DNA from: Paenibacillus albicereus
Lineage (GTDB): Bacteria; Bacillota; Bacilli; Paenibacillales; Paenibacillaceae
Assembly: GCF_012676905.1 (NCBI RefSeq)
Contig: NZ_CP051428.1
Coordinates: 859,001-923,000 of the forward strand
Length of the DNA: 64,000 bases
Reading direction: 5' to 3'
Below are positions 23,380 through 32,300 of the stretch, one piece after another. The translations under genes and the position numbers were made by a program. The notes below the pieces were generated by a model. It did no database searches and was not told the DNA's origin. It was given only the letters and a program-made list of their open reading frames with translations. How positions within the stretch are numbered: position 1 is the stretch's first letter; every line of letters begins with the position of its first letter.

Positions 23380-24093
23380 GTGGCGACCCTATGGGAGCAA
23401 GTGAGAGGGGGACTGATCGTCTCCTGCCAGGCGTTGCCGGAGGAGCCGCTCCACGGAGCGGACATCATGGCGCGCATGGCGCTCGCGGCGAAGCAGGGCG
23501 GGGCGGCGGCGATCCGGGCCAACGGAGCGGAGGACGTACGCCGCATCAAGGAGGCGACCGGCCTGCCGGTCATCGGCATCGTCAAGCGGGACTACCCGGA
23601 CAGCCCCGTCTATATCACGCCGACGCTGCGGGAAGTGGAAGAGCTGCTGGACGCCGGAGCGGACATGATCGCTTTCGACGCGACGCTGCGCGCAAGGCCG
23701 GGCGGCGGCACCGCCGCGCAGCTCGTCCGGCGCATGCACGAGCGGGGCGTGCCCGCGATGGCCGACGTGAGCACGCTGGAGGAGGCGATCGAGGCGCGGC
23801 GGATCGGAGCGGACTGCGTGTCCACGACGCTGTCGGGCTATACGCCGTACTCGGTCAGCCGTACGGGACCGGACTACGCGCTCGTCGAGCGCGCGTCGCA
23901 GCGGCTGGACGTGCCGGTGTTCGCCGAAGGGCGGGTCACCGAGCCGTCGCAGATTCCGGCGCTGCTGGCGAGAGGCGCGCATGCGGTCGTCGTCGGCTCG
24001 GCGATTACGCGGCCGCAGCTGATTACGGAGCGGTTCGCCGCGGCAGCGGCGGACGGAAGGGAGCGGCCCTATGGATCTGAAGTTAAAAGTTAG
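23380..24093 (+). CDS. nanE: N-acetylmannosamine-6-phosphate 2-epimerase
   Basis: 237 residues, NanE TIM barrel: 'VRGGLIVSCQALPEEPLHGADIMARMALAAKQGGAAAIRANG', 'GLPVIGIVKRDYPDSPVYITPTLREVEEL' with the catalytic-type Lys in IVKRDY, 'STTLSGYT' and 'PVFAEGRVTEPSQI' with the catalytic-type Glu. It converts ManNAc-6-phosphate to GlcNAc-6-phosphate in sialic-acid or ManNAc use. GTG 23380 is chosen because AGGGAG (23366-23371) is eight bases away; an in-frame GTG at 23371 overlaps the upstream stop but lies on that site. The 3' end overlaps the regulator gene by 23 bases. Confidence 0.95.
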   Translation: MATLWEQVRGGLIVSCQALPEEPLHGADIMARMALAAKQGGAAAIRANGAEDVRRIKEATGLPVIGIVKRDYPDSPVYITPTLREVEELLDAGADMIAFDATLRARPGGGTAAQLVRRMHERGVPAMADVSTLEEAIEARRIGADCVSTTLSGYTPYSVSRTGPDYALVERASQRLDVPVFAEGRVTEPSQIPALLARGAHAVVVGSAITRPQLITERFAAAAADGRERPYGSEVKS

Positions 24094-24910
24094 CTCGTAC
24101 TACCCCTCGCTCACGAAGTCCGAGCAGAAGGTCGCCGACTACGTGCTCGGCGCCTCGGAGTCGATCATGTACCGCTCCGTCACGGAGCTGGCCGATCTGT
24201 CGGGCGTGGGCGAGACGACCGTGATGCGCTTCTGCCGGGCGATCGGGTTCAAAGGATACCAGGACTTCAAGCTGGCGCTCGCGCAGGACTACAGCCCGCA
24301 TCGACAGGCGAGGGAAGGCTCGCCCGAGGCGGGCGAGGACGACGGCGGCTACCCGGCGCTCGTCCACCGCGAGCTCGCCTCGATCCTGGCCGACACGATG
24401 GACCTGCTCGATCGGACCCGGCTGGACGAGGCCGTCCGGCGCATCCATGAGGCGGGCTACGTGCAGCTGTTCGGCGTCGGCACGTCCGGGCTGACGGCGC
24501 TCGATGCCAAAAACCGCCTGCTCCGCATCGGCCTCCGGGCCGAAGCGGCGACCGACGCCCATATCCAGGCGATGATGGCGGTGACGATGGGGCCGGGCGA
24601 CGTCGCCGTCGGCATCAGCCTGAGCGGCAGCACGCTCGACACGGTCGACCTGCTGGCCAAGGCGCGCCAGCAGGGCGCGTACATCATCGCGATTACGAAT
24701 TATGCCAAGTCGCCGATCACGGCGGAGGCCGATCTCGTGCTGCTGACCGCCGGCAAGGAATCGCCGCTCGAGGGCGGGTCCATCGGCGCCAAGATGTCGC
24801 AGCTGCTCGTCATCGACCTCATCTGCGAGGGGCTGGCCCGCTACGATCTGCCCCGCACCCGCGAGATGCGGGAGCGGATGGCCAAGGCGGTCATCGAGCG
24901 GATCTATTGA
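24071..24910 (+). CDS. MurR/RpiR family transcriptional regulator
   Basis: 279 residues. Residues 1-77 are the HTH_6 domain ('YYPSLTKSEQKVADYVLGASESIMYRSVTELADLSGVGETTVMRFCRAIGFKGYQDFK'). Residues 110-250 are a SIS sugar-phosphate-binding domain ('VQLFGVGTSGLTALDAKNRLLRIG', 'GISLSGSTLDTVDLLAKARQQGAYIIAITN', 'SPLEGGSIGAKMSQLLVID'). Such proteins sense a sugar phosphate, here probably GlcNAc-6-P or ManNAc-6-P given the overlap with nanE and the kinase downstream. It very likely controls this operon; its operator was not identified. Confidence 0.94.
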   Translation: MDLKLKVSSYYPSLTKSEQKVADYVLGASESIMYRSVTELADLSGVGETTVMRFCRAIGFKGYQDFKLALAQDYSPHRQAREGSPEAGEDDGGYPALVHRELASILADTMDLLDRTRLDEAVRRIHEAGYVQLFGVGTSGLTALDAKNRLLRIGLRAEAATDAHIQAMMAVTMGPGDVAVGISLSGSTLDTVDLLAKARQQGAYIIAITNYAKSPITAEADLVLLTAGKESPLEGGSIGAKMSQLLVIDLICEGLARYDLPRTREMRERMAKAVIERIY

Positions 24911-24929
24911 GACGGAAGGGGGAGAGCGC

Positions 24930-26219
24930 ATGAGCCGGGAAAAGGAAGCCGTCAGCTTGGACAAAGTCGCCGCAGCCGGTCAAGGCCCGTCGGACGGCCT
25001 CCGCAAAGTCGTCGCAGCCGGTCAAGGCCTGCCGGACGGCCTCCGCCAAATCGGCGTTGCCGGTCAAGGCCCGCCGGACGGCCTCCGTGGAATCGGCGTT
25101 GGCGGTCAAGGCCCGTCGGACGGCCTCCGCCGAATTGGCGTTGCCGGTCAAGGCCCGCCGGACGGCCTCCGCGATATCGCCGCCGCACGAGAAGGCCCGG
25201 CCGACGGCGGCAGCGCAGACGCTGTCGCTGCCGCCGCCAAGCCGGTCATCGGCATCGACATCGGCGGCACCGGCATCAAGGGAGTCGTGCTCTCGCCCGG
25301 CGGGCGGCTGCTCGCGCAGGCGTCCCTCCCGACCGAGGCGGCGCGCGGCCGGGAGCCGGTGCTGCGCACGGCGGAGGCGCTCGTGCTGGAGCTGCTGGAG
25401 CGCTGCCCGGACGCGGCCGCGCTCGGCATCGCCAGCGCCGGCCGCATCGATGCGGAGCGCGGCGAGGTCGTCTACGCGACCGACAACCTGCCGGGCTGGA
25501 CCGGGCTGCGGCTCGCCGAGTGGGCGGAGCGGAGCTTCCGCTTGCCCGCATGCGCCGACAACGACGCCAACGCCGCGCTGCTCGGCGAGGCGCGGCTCGG
25601 CGCTGCGCGCGGCCTGGCCGACGCCGTCCTGCTGACGCTCGGCACCGGCGTCGGCGGCGCCAATCTCGCCGGCGGCCGGCTCGTCCGCGGCGCCGGCTGG
25701 AGCGGCGGCGAATGGGGCCACGCCGTGCTCGTGCCGGGCGGCCGGCCGTGCAACTGCGGCCGCCGCGGCTGCGCGGAGACGTACCTGTCCGGCTCCGCCC
25801 TGATGCAGGACGCGGCGCATCGGCTGGGCCGGCCCAGCCTGTCGCCCGCAGAGCTGGAGCGGCTGCTCTTCGAGCGCGACGGCGCGGCGCAGGACGCGAT
25901 GCGGGAATACGCGGCGCGGCTGGTCCTGTTCCTCGCGAATCTGCAAGCCGGACTCGATCCGGCGGCGATCGTGCTCGGCGGCGGCGGCGCCGGCTCGCTG
26001 CCGGCCTGGCGGCCGCTGCTGGACGAGGCGCTGGCGGCGGAAGGGGCGGCGCGCCTGCGCGTCGTCCCGGCGCAGCTCGGCGCGCTGGCCGGCTGCATCG
26101 GCGCGGCGCTGATGGCGGCCGCACGACTGGACGGCGGCCGTGACGGCCAACGCGGCCAGGAAGCATCCATCCACGAAGCCGGCCATGAGCTCGGCACCAC
26201 GAAGGAGGAATCGCCATGA
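24930..26219 (+). CDS. ROK family sugar kinase (N-acetylmannosamine kinase-like) with an N-terminal repeat extension
   Basis: 429 residues. The kinase core begins at about residue 105: phosphate-binding 'VIGIDIGGTGIKGVV' (Asp110), 'ALGIASAGRID', 'ACADNDANAALLGEARLGAA', 'LTLGTGVGGANLAGGRLVRG', and the ROK zinc motif 'GHAVLVPGGRPCNCGRRGCAETYL'. In a nanE operon the likely reaction is phosphorylation of ManNAc; a glucokinase-type activity is the alternative. Residues 12-94 are unusual: five and a half copies of a 14-residue unit like KVAAAGQGPSDGLR precede the fold. The start has a GGGGGAG site. The stop overlaps the next start (ATGA). Confidence 0.9.
   Translation: MSREKEAVSLDKVAAAGQGPSDGLRKVVAAGQGLPDGLRQIGVAGQGPPDGLRGIGVGGQGPSDGLRRIGVAGQGPPDGLRDIAAAREGPADGGSADAVAAAAKPVIGIDIGGTGIKGVVLSPGGRLLAQASLPTEAARGREPVLRTAEALVLELLERCPDAAALGIASAGRIDAERGEVVYATDNLPGWTGLRLAEWAERSFRLPACADNDANAALLGEARLGAARGLADAVLLTLGTGVGGANLAGGRLVRGAGWSGGEWGHAVLVPGGRPCNCGRRGCAETYLSGSALMQDAAHRLGRPSLSPAELERLLFERDGAAQDAMREYAARLVLFLANLQAGLDPAAIVLGGGGAGSLPAWRPLLDEALAAEGAARLRVVPAQLGALAGCIGAALMAAARLDGGRDGQRGQEASIHEAGHELGTTKEESP
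24963..25211 (+). repeat. 42-bp in-frame tandem repeat inside the ROK kinase gene
   Basis: Units start at 24963, 25005, 25047, 25089 and 25131, with a decayed 39-base unit at 25173. The core GGTCAAGGCC(C/T)G(T/C)CGGACGGCCT is nearly invariant, encoding GQG(P/L)(S/P)DGLR. The period is a multiple of three, so the reading frame is kept. Confidence 0.95.
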
Positions 26220-27853
26220 ACGACACGACAAGCGACAAGGGCGGCCGGCGGCCGGACGAGCGGCTGGAGGCGGACATCGTCATCATCGGAGGCGGCCTCG
26301 GCGGCACCGCGGCCGCGCTGGCCGCCGCGCGCGCCGGCAAAAGCGTCATCCTGACGGAGGAGACCGACTGGATCGGCGGCCAGCTCACCTCGCAAGCGGT
26401 GCCGCCCGACGAGCACCGCTGGATCGAGAGCGAGGGCTGCACGGCGACTTTCCGCGAGCTGCGCGACCGCATCCGGGCGTACTACCGCGACAACTACCCG
26501 CTCACGGAGACCGCTCGCGCCAATCCGATCTTGAACCCCGGCAGCGGCTGGGTGAGCCGCCTCGCGCATGAGCCGCGCGTCGCGCTCGCCGTGCTGCAGG
26601 CGATGCTCGCGCCGTACGTCCACAGCGGGCGGCTGCGCATCCTCTATGACGCCTCCCCCGCGTCGGCGCAGGTCGAGGGGGACGAGGTGCGCTCGGTGAC
26701 GGTCGCCGTGCGCGGCGGGAAGCGCCGCATCGAGCTCGCCGGGGCCTACGTGCTCGATGCGACGGAGACCGGCGAGCTGCTGCCGCTGACCGGCACGGAA
26801 TACCGGATCGGTGCGGAGTCGCGCGCCGAGACCGGGGAGCCGCATGCGCCGGAGGAGGCTTTGCCGGACGACGTGCAGGCGTTCACGCATGTCGGCGCGA
26901 TGGAGTACGTGCCGGGAGCGGATTTCACGATGGAGAAGCCGCCGGAGATGTACGGGTACTGGAGCCGGCTGATCCCGCCCTTCAGCCCGTATCCGCTGCT
27001 CAGCTGGTTCGCCACCGACGCGAACGACACGACCAAGAAGAAGGAGTTCACGCTGCTGCCCAACGACAAAGGCGTCACGTCGCTGTGGGACTACCGCCGC
27101 ATCATCGATCCCCGCCATCTGGCCGTCCCGCTCTACCCCGGCGAGCAGTCGCTGCTCAACTGGGCGCAGAACGACTACTATCTCGGCTCCATCATGGACG
27201 TGCCGGACGAAGTGCGCCGCGACCGGCTGTACGCCGCGCGCCAGCTGACGCTGTCCGTCGTGTACTGGCTGCAGAAGGACGCGCCCCGCCTGGACGGAGG
27301 CAAGGGCTGGCCCGGCCTGCGGCTGCGCGGAGACATCGTCGGCACGGAGGACGGCCTCGCCAAGTCGGTCTATATCCGCGAGTCGCGGCGCATCCGCGCG
27401 CTGCAGACGGTGACCGAGGCGGACGTGAGCAAGGAGCTGCGCGGCGCGGAAGGCATCAAGCGGTACGAGGACAGCGTCGGCGTCGGCAGCTACCATCTGG
27501 ACCTGCATCATACGACCGTCACCTATCGCAGCTTCTACATCCCGAGCTATCCGTACGAGATTCCGCTCGGCGCGCTCATCCCGGTCCGCACGGCCAATCT
27601 GCTGCCCGCGTGCAAGAACATCGGCGTCACCCAAATCTCCAACGGCTGCTACCGCCTGCATCCGACCGAGTGGAACGTCGGCGAGGCGGCCGGGCTGCTC
27701 GCGGCGTATTGCCTCGACGTCTCGCGCCGTCCGCGCGAGGTGCACGGCGACGCGGCGCTGCGGACGGGCTACCAGGAGCGGCTGAGCGCGCATGGCGTGC
27801 AGCTGCATTGGTCGGACCAAGTCTCGCGGGAGGTCGTGGAAGCGCCCAAGTAG
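26216..27853 (+). CDS. FAD-dependent oxidoreductase (PF12831-type)
   Basis: 545 residues. The dinucleotide-binding motif 'ADIVIIGGGLGGTAAALAAARAGKSVILTEETDWIGGQLTSQ' is at residues 19-60; the family pattern continues with 'YVLDATETGELLPLTG', 'YIRESRRIRALQTVTEADV' and the C-terminal 'ANLLPACKNIGVTQISNGCYRLHPTEWNVGEAAGLLAAYCL', the second FAD contact. No signal peptide is present. It probably oxidises or reduces a sugar-derived or other small substrate. It overlaps the kinase stop by four bases (ATGA) with GAAGGAGG upstream, so it belongs to the amino-sugar operon. The substrate is unknown. Confidence 0.9.
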   Translation: MNDTTSDKGGRRPDERLEADIVIIGGGLGGTAAALAAARAGKSVILTEETDWIGGQLTSQAVPPDEHRWIESEGCTATFRELRDRIRAYYRDNYPLTETARANPILNPGSGWVSRLAHEPRVALAVLQAMLAPYVHSGRLRILYDASPASAQVEGDEVRSVTVAVRGGKRRIELAGAYVLDATETGELLPLTGTEYRIGAESRAETGEPHAPEEALPDDVQAFTHVGAMEYVPGADFTMEKPPEMYGYWSRLIPPFSPYPLLSWFATDANDTTKKKEFTLLPNDKGVTSLWDYRRIIDPRHLAVPLYPGEQSLLNWAQNDYYLGSIMDVPDEVRRDRLYAARQLTLSVVYWLQKDAPRLDGGKGWPGLRLRGDIVGTEDGLAKSVYIRESRRIRALQTVTEADVSKELRGAEGIKRYEDSVGVGSYHLDLHHTTVTYRSFYIPSYPYEIPLGALIPVRTANLLPACKNIGVTQISNGCYRLHPTEWNVGEAAGLLAAYCLDVSRRPREVHGDAALRTGYQERLSAHGVQLHWSDQVSREVVEAPK

Positions 27854-27969
27854 GCGAGCCGGAAGACGCGAAGGAGGTGGTTGCCGCGCTGTAGCCAAGC
27901 GGAAGGCCGGCAGGCCGGAGGCATGCCGGGTCGCCGAGTCGGGCAGGATGATCCTGGAGGAGGGATAGA

Positions 27970-29205
27970 TTGAGAAGAAGATGGAACGGGAACAAGCTGC
28001 TGCCGGCCGTGCTGGCCGCAGCGCTGCTGGCAAGCGGATCGGCGATGGCCTCGCCGCAGGCGGGGCTCGGCTCGGCGGAGCCGGACGGCGGCAGCGCCGC
28101 GCTGCGAGCCGCAGACGGGACGCCGCTGCCGGAAGCGGAAGGCTCCGCGGCCGCGGGCCTCGGAGGCGGGAGCGCCTCCGGCTCGGCCTCGCTGCAGGCG
28201 GCGGCGATGGCCACGCCGAACCTCATCGTGCCGATCGAGACGCTGAAGCCGGCCGTCGCCTTGAGCAAGCCGGTGCTCTCGCCTTCCGGCGGACCGCTCA
28301 TCCTGAGCGATTCGCCGGAGTCGCCGACGACTCCGGGAGGCTTTTACCGGGATGCGGTCAGCGGCTCGTTCCGGGTGTTCTACCACCACTACAACAAGAC
28401 CGGCGCGGAGCTGCAGGTGGCGGTCGCCGTCACGAACACGAGCGGCTACAAGGTCAAGCTCTACGAGGAAGGCGCCGGCGCCGGCGTCGACTACTACCCG
28501 GACGTGGCCGGACAGATCGGCCTCGAAGCGTTCCTGGCGGACCGCGGCTCGCGCCGCCCCGTCGCCGTCCTGCTGCCGGGCCAGAGCTACTGGGTGTCGC
28601 ATGCGGTGCCTGCGACGCACACGGCGAGCGGCTTCCTGCAGCTGCGCGCCGAAGCGCCCGGCGGAGGCAGCGCGCCGGTCACGGTAACGACGCTCGGCTA
28701 CGTCGGCGCTCGCCCCGATCCGCTGGCGGAGCCGATCCTGCCGCGCGACAAGCATGTGCGGGGCACGTTCCCGCATTACGACCGCACAGGCACGCTCGTC
28801 TACGACACCTCCTTGGGCAACGCGCTCATCCGCGTCTCGTCCGCGCCGTCGGGCCAGTGGGCCGACTTCATGCCGGGCGAATACGAGTCCGGCGTCGACG
28901 CGACGACCGGCGAGAGCGTCGTCAACAGCGGCAACTACGGCGTCATCTACGACTTCAACGTGCAGATCGACAACACGAGCGAAGGCAAGCGCACGGTCGG
29001 CGTCTACCTCAATCCGTCGGGCGGCTCGGGCCACTACACGCTCGGCTGGGCCAACAAGCGGCTCAGCTCCGGCTACCTGAACTACACGAAGGCGTGGCAG
29101 TTCGCCGAGCTCAAGGTCGGCAAGAAGGGCAAGACGGTGCCGTCGCGGCTCAGCCTGACCGGCGGCTCTTCCGGACCGCAGACGCTGTACTTCACGAACC
29201 AGTAG
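27970..29205 (+). CDS. Secreted protein of unknown function
   Basis: 411 residues. A signal peptide (MRRRWNGNKLLPAVLAAALLASGSAMAS) is followed by a Gly/Ser/Ala-rich linker to about residue 80, then two beta-rich halves of similar size: 'FRVFYHHYNKTGAELQVAVAVTNTSGYKVKLYEEG' and 'VRGTFPHYDRTGTLVYDTSLGNALIRVSS', each opening with an (F)xHY(N/D)(K/R)TG motif and each followed by a conserved-looking strand set. This suggests an internal duplication of a carbohydrate- or wall-associated beta domain. No family is recognised. TTG 27970 is the start, with AGGAGGG six bases upstream. It lies 116 bases after the oxidoreductase and may be read from the same operon. Confidence 0.78.
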   Translation: MRRRWNGNKLLPAVLAAALLASGSAMASPQAGLGSAEPDGGSAALRAADGTPLPEAEGSAAAGLGGGSASGSASLQAAAMATPNLIVPIETLKPAVALSKPVLSPSGGPLILSDSPESPTTPGGFYRDAVSGSFRVFYHHYNKTGAELQVAVAVTNTSGYKVKLYEEGAGAGVDYYPDVAGQIGLEAFLADRGSRRPVAVLLPGQSYWVSHAVPATHTASGFLQLRAEAPGGGSAPVTVTTLGYVGARPDPLAEPILPRDKHVRGTFPHYDRTGTLVYDTSLGNALIRVSSAPSGQWADFMPGEYESGVDATTGESVVNSGNYGVIYDFNVQIDNTSEGKRTVGVYLNPSGGSGHYTLGWANKRLSSGYLNYTKAWQFAELKVGKKGKTVPSRLSLTGGSSGPQTLYFTNQ

Positions 29206-29306
29206 GCCGAACGGGCTGCGCCGCCGAGCGCGCTCGCCAGGCCGCAGCGCGGAGGACACGGCGCGCAGCGAGGAGCTTGCGCGGGTGCCAGGCCGCAGCC
29301 ATGCTC

Positions 29307-29350
29307 AAAAACCCGTGCAATGCGGAGGGCTCCGCATTGCACGGGTTTTT
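29307..29350. terminator. Strong bidirectional terminator between convergent genes
   Basis: A perfect 21-base inverted repeat: A5, CCCGTGCAATGCGGAG, two bases, and the complement followed by a T7 run. It serves the secreted-protein gene on the plus strand and the giant repeat-protein gene on the minus strand. Confidence 0.95.
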
Positions 29351-29390
29351 TTCTGCATTCACTTCCGCGTTCTCGCCCGCCTCCGGCTGC

Positions 29391-32300
29391 CTATTCCTCC
29401 TCCTCCGTAATCGTCACCTGCGCCCGGTTGGACACCGCGCGCGTCGTGATCGCGCGGCCCGACGGCGACCGCACGCCGAACGCGACGACCGCTTGGTTGG
29501 ACAGCGTGCCGCTCGCCGCGTCGCCGGCGCCGTCCGTCCGCGGCACCGAGAGCACGCGCGTGGCGAACGCGACGACGATCCGCTGTCCCGGCGCGATCGT
29601 GCCGAGCGGAACGCCGCCGGACAGCGTCCGTCCCGGCTGCGGGACGCCTCCTACGACGAGGCTCCCGGGCACGAACGCCAGCGACGGCGGCAGGGCGTCC
29701 GTCAGCACGGCGCCGGTGGCGGTGAACGCGCTGTCGTTGGCGACGACGACGGAGAAGCGGAGCACGGCGCCGACGTAGCTTTCACGGGCATCCGCCGTCT
29801 TGGTGACGTCGAGCACGCGCAGCACCTGCACCGACGCCGAGGCGGTGGCCGCAATGCCGGGCGGCAGGCTTTCGGCCCGGACGGTGTTCGTGAGGATCGC
29901 GCCGTCCGCCGTCTCGACCGGAATCGTATACGGCTGCGAGAACAGCACGCGTCCTCGGTACAGCACCGTGCCGGGGCCGATGATGATGCCGAGCAGAGGG
30001 TCCGTCAAGACGCCGGTCAGACTCGTGTTGCCGATATTCTCGCCCAGGATGCGGAAGCGGATCGTCTCTCCGGCGATCGCCTGGGCCGTGCTGGCGCTCT
30101 TCTCCAGCCGGATCGCCGGATCGGCCAGCACGATGATGAGGATCGGCGCCGACTGCGTCGGCGTCTGGTCCGTCGTGAGGGTGGCGACGTTCGGAAGCTC
30201 CGTCCCGGCTCTCGTGCCGAGAGGGATCGGGACGAGGCGCTCCAGCGTGATGACGCCTCCGGGCTCCAGCATCGGAAAGACGCTGTTCGTGCCGGTAAGC
30301 TCGTTGATGACGACGAGATTCGTCAGCGTCGTCTGCGACCGGTTCGTCACGGTGATCGTCACGGGCACGACCTGGCCGGGCCGCGCGTAGGCCGGGAAGG
30401 GAGAGGCGACGAGCTCCACGGCCGGAGGCGGAAGGACGAGCACCTCGGCGCTGTCCTGCGCCGGCGGCAGCTGGTCGCTCTGCACGGTGGCGGTATTGGC
30501 GAACCGCGATCCCGGAGCGAGGCCGTTCGGCAGCCGGAACGCGAACAGCTGGCTCTGCGATTCGCCCGGCAGCAAGAACTGGATGACGACCGATGCCGGC
30601 ACGACCGAGTCGGTCAGCACGATATTGGTCAGCGTGGTGTTGCCGGTATTGGTCACGGCGATCTCGTACGTCACGAAGCTGCCGGCGGGAGCGCTGTCGA
30701 CGCTCGGCGTCTTGACGATCGAGACCGCCGGCGCCGCCGCGACCGTTACGGTCGCCTCGGCGCTGAACGTCAGCCCCTCCGGCACGGTCACGGTGGCGGC
30801 GTTGCTGATGACCGATCCGGCCGGCGCGTTCGCCGGCACGACATACAGCGCCTGGAACGTCGCTTGGCCGCCGGGAGGCAGGCTCGGGATCGTCTCGGAC
30901 AAGCCGAGCAGATCGTCGGTGACGGTCGCGCCCTCAACGGCTGCCGTCGTCGGGTTGGAGACGACGATCGTATAGGCGATCGTCTCTCCGGGCGCTGCGA
31001 CCGCCCGGTCGGCCGTCTTGGCGATGTCCAGCACCGGAGCGGGCGTGACGATGACCGAGGCGCCGCTCTGCGCCGGAGGCGTCAAGGAGGACGTCGCCGT
31101 CGACGTATTGGCTATGATCGTGCCTCCCGGCGTTCCTGCCGGAACCGTATAGGAGCCCGTCAGCGTCAGGCTCTCGCCGATGGCGAGCGGGGTCGGAGCG
31201 GAGGCGATGCCGAGCAGCGGATCGGACACCGCCACGTCCGGCAGCGGCACGTTGCCGGTGTTGGTCGCGACGATCGAATAGGTGACGGTGGCGCCCGGCG
31301 CGACGGCCGTTTCGGAGGCTGTTTTGCGCAGCGCCAGTCCCGGCGCCGCGGCGATGACGACGGCGGCGGAGGCTTCGGCCGAGACGAGCGCGTTGGCGAT
31401 GACGGCCGTATTGGAGACGACGGTGCCGCCCGGCTCGTAAGGCGCGATGTAGGAGAGCGTGAAGAGCAGCGTCTGGCCGGCTTCGATCTGCGGAATCTCC
31501 ACCGCGAAGCCGAGCGCCTCGTCGGTCAGCGCGAGCGCGCTGAGCGTGACGTTGCCGGTGTTCTCTACCTCGAGGGTATAGGTGATCGGCTCCCCGGGCC
31601 TCGCCTCGGCGCGATCGGCGGTCTTGCGCAGCGCGATCGCCTCGCGGATGACGAACAGATCGGCATCGTCCTCGTCGATCACGACCGCGGTGGAGCTGCT
31701 TCCTTCGGCGATCGCGACGTTGACGACCGTCTCCGGCGCGTTCTCCGGCACTCGATAAAGGAGCGTCTGCGTGCGGCTCTCGCCCGGAGCGAGATCGGGC
31801 AGGGCTTGCGTCAGCCGCCCTTGCGGGTCGGCTACCGACGCCGACGTCAGGACGGTATTGCCCGTATTCGTGACGACGAGCGTGTAGGCGACCGTCTCTC
31901 CCGGACGGGCGCTTTCCGGCGAGACGGATTTGACGAGCGTGATGTCCGGCACCTCCAGCACGGTCACGCTGGCCGCCTGCTCGATGAGCGGCGTCTGGTC
32001 GGTGACCGCGGAGGCGGTATTCGTGATTACGGTCCCAGCCAGCGCGTCCTCTGGGATCGTGTACGTATCGGTGAACGAGACGCGGGCTCCGGGCACGAGC
32101 GTATCGACGACCTGATCCAGGCCGAGGAACGGGTCGCGCACCTTGACGTTCGTCAGCACGGCGGTGCCGGCGTTGATGACCGTTATCGTATAGGTTACGG
32201 TCTGGCCTGGAGCCGCCTGCGTCGGGGAGGCGGTCTTGTTGAGGATGATGCGGGCGGTGGGAGCGACCTGGACCGAGTCGGAGGCGCTCGCCTGCGCGCC

